From positions 1 to 16,044 of the forward strand of contig DHVE01000113.1 in assembly GCA_002412495.1 (NCBI GenBank): a stretch of DNA of 16,044 bases, written 5' to 3'. The translations under genes and the position numbers were made by a program. Shown piece after piece: positions 13,783 to 16,044 of the stretch. Within the stretch, counting starts at the first letter, position 1; every line of letters begins with the position of its first letter. The DNA is from Betaproteobacteria bacterium UBA5216. Its GTDB lineage: Bacteria; Pseudomonadota; Gammaproteobacteria; Burkholderiales; SG8-41. The notes under the pieces are model-generated. The model had not been told where the DNA came from, searched no databases, and saw only the letters and a program-made list of their open reading frames with translations.

Positions 13783-15279
13783 TCACGAACTCGCCGGACG
13801 CGCATGGCCGGCCGCCTCGCGCCCCGCGATGCGCCCGAACACGGCTCCGGCCATCAACCCGGAACTGCCGGGATAATTGTAATAAAAAAGCCCGCCCACC
13901 AGTTCACCCGCCGCGAACAATCCCGGCAATGGCCTATCGTTGATATCGAGAACCTGCGTCGCCGGATTGATCTTCAAGCCACCAAAGGTGAACGTGATGC
14001 CGCAGGTCACCGAATACGCCACGAAGGGCGGCTTATTCAGCGGATTCGCCCAGTTGGATTTGTTGATCGCCAGCCCCTGCGTGCCGCGGCCGTCCTTGAT
14101 GTTTGGATTGAACGCGACGTCCTGCCGGATGGCCGCGTTGTATTCGCGCACGGTTTGCAGAAACTGAGGCGCATTGACATCCTCCATGCGCGCCACCAGT
14201 TCTTCGATCGTATCGGCCTGCACCTTGGTCGCACCACGGGATTTATATTCGTCGTGCAGCAGATGCGCTACGTGCGCGTCAAAGACATGCCAGGCGAAGC
14301 TCCCCGGCTGCTGCAACACCACGCGTCCGTACTTGGCGTAGGTATAGTTGCGGAAATCGGCGCCCTCGTCGACAAAGCGGTTGCCCTCCGCGTTGATCAT
14401 GATACTGAACGGATAGCCGTTGCGGCTGAACGCCGTGCGCGAATCGATATCACCAAAATCCGGGGCATGTCGCTCCCACGACACCGAGTGGCAGCCCGAC
14501 CACTGGCCATGAGACTGCGCGCCCGCCTCCAGCGCCATGCGTATGCCGTCGCCGGTGTTGTAGCGGGTGCCGCGCACCTTGGCCATGTCCCAGCCCGCGC
14601 CAAGATACCGCGTCCGCCATTCACGGTTGGCTTCGAATCCGCCGCAGGCCAGCACCACCGAGCGCGCGCGCAAAACCATTTCCTCTCCGTCGGTCACAAC
14701 GCGCACGCCCTCCACGCCGCCACGCCCGCACACCAGCGAACGCGCCTGCGTGCGATAGCGGATGACCACGCCCTGTTTGACGGCGGCCTTGTACTCGGAC
14801 TCGACCAGACCGCGCCCGCCGCCGACGGCTTCGACCACCGTGCCGCCAAAAAACTTGAAGCGTCCCTCATGCTTGAACGCATAGCGCCCGAATCGCGGTA
14901 CGAAACGCACGCCGCGGCCGTGCAGCCATTGCACCGTGTCCGTGCTGTTGTTAACCAGGCTTTCCGCGAGGTCAGGATCGCAGTAGTACTGCGTCACCCG
15001 CCCAAGGTCATCGAGGTATTCCGCCGCGGTATAGGCGCCAAAGTCCGTGTTGGCGATTTCGCCTTCCGAAAGGTCTGGAACGACTTTCAGAACTGTTTCC
15101 AGTCCGTTATGCACCATGCGAAAGCCGCCGCCGGTAAACGCGCTGTTGCCGCCGCGCTGCTCCTCGGCGGCGCGCTCCAGCATCAAGACACTGGCGCCAT
15201 GCTCCCGCGCCGACAATGCAGCGCACATCGCGGCATTGCCGCCGCCCACCACGATCACGTCAAACGGCGCGTTGTCCAT
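13783..15279 (-). CDS. tcuA: FAD-dependent tricarballylate dehydrogenase (TcuA-like)
   Basis: A 498-residue flavoprotein of the fumarate reductase/succinate dehydrogenase flavoprotein superfamily, closest to TcuA, which oxidises tricarballylate to cis-aconitate. The dinucleotide-binding motif DVIVVGGGNAAMCAALSARE (7-26) with the GGGNAA variant is characteristic. GGNSAFTGGG (43-52) follows, then VVLACGGFEANREW in the middle and RFVDEGADF. The C-terminal block has TFGGLKINPATQVLD, FAAGELVGG and SSGLMAGAVFGRIAGREA for FAD closure. Its start overlaps the LeuD-like stop by 20 bases, so the two are one transcript; AAAGGGA lies just upstream of the ATG. TcuB, the electron-transfer partner in Salmonella, and TcuC, its transporter, are absent from the window. 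Related flavoproteins act on fumarate, 3-oxosteroids or urocanate, so the exact substrate is inferred. Confidence 0.83.
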   Translation of the reverse strand: MDNAPFDVIVVGGGNAAMCAALSAREHGASVLMLERAAEEQRGGNSAFTGGGFRMVHNGLETVLKVVPDLSEGEIANTDFGAYTAAEYLDDLGRVTQYYCDPDLAESLVNNSTDTVQWLHGRGVRFVPRFGRYAFKHEGRFKFFGGTVVEAVGGGRGLVESEYKAAVKQGVVIRYRTQARSLVCGRGGVEGVRVVTDGEEMVLRARSVVLACGGFEANREWRTRYLGAGWDMAKVRGTRYNTGDGIRMALEAGAQSHGQWSGCHSVSWERHAPDFGDIDSRTAFSRNGYPFSIMINAEGNRFVDEGADFRNYTYAKYGRVVLQQPGSFAWHVFDAHVAHLLHDEYKSRGATKVQADTIEELVARMEDVNAPQFLQTVREYNAAIRQDVAFNPNIKDGRGTQGLAINKSNWANPLNKPPFVAYSVTCGITFTFGGLKINPATQVLDINDRPLPGLFAAGELVGGLFYYNYPGSSGLMAGAVFGRIAGREAAGHARPASS

Positions 15280-15799
15280 CGTTCCCTTTCGTTGCTGCTT
15301 CAGTCAAAAACCGCCGATAGGCGAATTCAGGCAGCCCGCCGCATTCGAATATGCGTTCGATCATCGGCGGATACTTGCGCAGACCGACCTGCTTGCCGGA
15401 TTTCGGGTTGCGTACCAGGCCGGCGCGATAGTCCACGTCGAGCGTTTCGCCGTCCTCTATGATTTCGGTGACGCCGGGCGCCACAAAAATCGGAATGGCA
15501 CGCCCGATACTGTTACGCAGAAAAAGCCGTGCCACGGATTCCGCGACTATCGCGGCAATACCCACTTCACGCAGCACCAGGCCGGGCCGGCTCGAGCCAC
15601 AGCCAAAATTTTTTCCCGCCACCATCACATCCCCCGCGCGCACCGCGCGCGGAAACTCCGGCCGGTACACCTCCATGGTGTGCTGCTTGAGTTCTTCCAT
15701 CGTAGGATAGCGGTAGTACGGATTAATGGCGTCCGTTTCAATCGAATCGCCAAACTTCCACACGCGGCCGCTGATAGGCTTGTTTAGAGTGCCTAACAT
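15260..15799 (-). CDS. Aconitase/LeuD-type hydro-lyase small subunit
   Basis: A 179-residue swivel-domain subunit of the aconitase superfamily, like LeuD (3-isopropylmalate dehydratase) or DmdB (2,3-dimethylmalate dehydratase). Domain marks are GRVWKFGDSIETDAI (11-25), AGKNFGCGSSRPGLVL (61-76) and VARLFLRNSI (89-98), which match the small-subunit signatures. The usual SREHA is SRPGL here. The subunit should need a large Fe-S subunit, which is not in the window. The frame is open to 15940, but that extension falls in repeat DNA; ATG 15799, with AGGGG seven bases upstream, gives the normal family N-terminus. The 3' end overlaps the TcuA-like gene by 20 bases. Next to a dehydrogenase that would form a cis-aconitate-like alkene, a hydratase role is logical. 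True leucine biosynthesis is less likely given this context. Confidence 0.87.
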   Translation of the reverse strand: MLGTLNKPISGRVWKFGDSIETDAINPYYRYPTMEELKQHTMEVYRPEFPRAVRAGDVMVAGKNFGCGSSRPGLVLREVGIAAIVAESVARLFLRNSIGRAIPIFVAPGVTEIIEDGETLDVDYRAGLVRNPKSGKQVGLRKYPPMIERIFECGGLPEFAYRRFLTEAATKGNDGQRAV

Positions 15800-15813
15800 A
15801 ATGAAACCCCTGC

Positions 15814-16044
15814 GGCGCTGGCACAATTTTGGCTCAGGGCGCGAAGCGGGCCGCAGGCCATATCGCGAATATGGGCAAGGCACGCGACAAAGCCCTGAGG
15901 CAAAACTCGCGCCAGCCAAGGTGGGGCGGAGGGGCCCCACCCCCTCCTACGGGGTTGTGACCAAAATCGGCGCTGGCTTTGTCGGACTCGTTGCGCATAT
16001 TCGCGATATGCGCCGCCGAGCCCTTCGCGCCACCACCGATTTTG
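15814..16044. repeat. Long imperfect inverted repeat at the right edge
   Basis: Two arms of about 60 bases face each other around a central GC-rich hairpin. The 15-mer CATATCGCGAATATG (15859-15873) is the exact reverse complement of 15996-16010. CGACAAAGCC (15885-15894) pairs with 15975-15984, and GGCGCGAAG (15838-15846) pairs with 16023-16031. The centre has GGTGGGGC (15920-15927) pairing with GCCCCACC (15934-15941). GGCGCTGG also recurs directly at 15814 and 15969. The element may continue past the window. No gene is supported in this 245-base stretch; it is the leader of the LeuD-like gene. Confidence 0.7.

Noticed and set aside
13804..15462. A 552-codon open frame on the + strand opposite the TcuA-like gene
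   Set aside because: It is a GC-driven antisense frame: low-complexity Arg/His/Ala-rich protein, no domain, and it fully overlaps well-supported genes on the other strand.
15800..15940. N-terminal extension of the LeuD-like protein up to 15940
   Set aside because: The extension is encoded by the inverted repeat, has no family match, and the internal ATG at 15799 has its own Shine-Dalgarno and the normal family start.

Overview
The window is GC-rich, gene-dense chromosomal DNA that looks betaproteobacterial (Burkholderiales or a near relative). This rests mainly on three Bug-type (TctC-like) periplasmic binding proteins within 10 kb, a family strongly expanded in that group, plus the high-GC coding pattern and typical proteobacterial extragenic palindromic repeats. 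The taxonomic call is inference. I see no rRNA, tRNA, CRISPR array, transposase, integrase, phage gene or recognisable defence system. The content is accessory carboxylic-acid and small-molecule catabolism.

Left block (1-2631, + strand): the 3' end of a DapA-family lyase/aldolase that keeps the Schiff-base lysine, then an extragenic inverted repeat, then a second DapA-family protein that lacks both the lysine and the key tyrosine. The second gene is joined by a TAATG overlap to a Bug binding protein. Middle block (2734-8141): a ketopantoate-reductase-family dehydrogenase and a second Bug protein (both - strand), a GlcG/HbpS-family protein (+), a class I aminotransferase (-), and a large alpha/beta hydrolase with an N-terminal helical domain (+). 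These are mostly single genes in convergent and divergent pairs, with hairpins or short repeats in the convergent gaps.

Right block (15799 down to 8225, all - strand): an aconitase/LeuD-type small subunit overlapping a TcuA-like FAD-dependent tricarballylate dehydrogenase, then an isocitrate lyase/PEP mutase superfamily protein without the lyase cysteine, an amidohydrolase_2 protein sharing a GTGA overlap with a third Bug protein, an exported protein of unknown function, and a small alpha/beta hydrolase. The most interesting reading is a catabolic module of dehydrogenase, hydro-lyase, C-C lyase and amidohydrolase with a dedicated binding protein, acting on a tricarballylate-like or branched di/tricarboxylate. 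The hydro-lyase needs a large subunit, which would lie beyond the right edge if it is linked.

No stretch over 300 bases lacks a gene. The largest gaps (585-748, 10299-10533, 15800-16044) hold extragenic repeats or hairpins. The strongest anomalies are two enzyme-family members with substituted catalytic residues (749-1684 and 12777-13721) and a long imperfect inverted repeat at the right edge.
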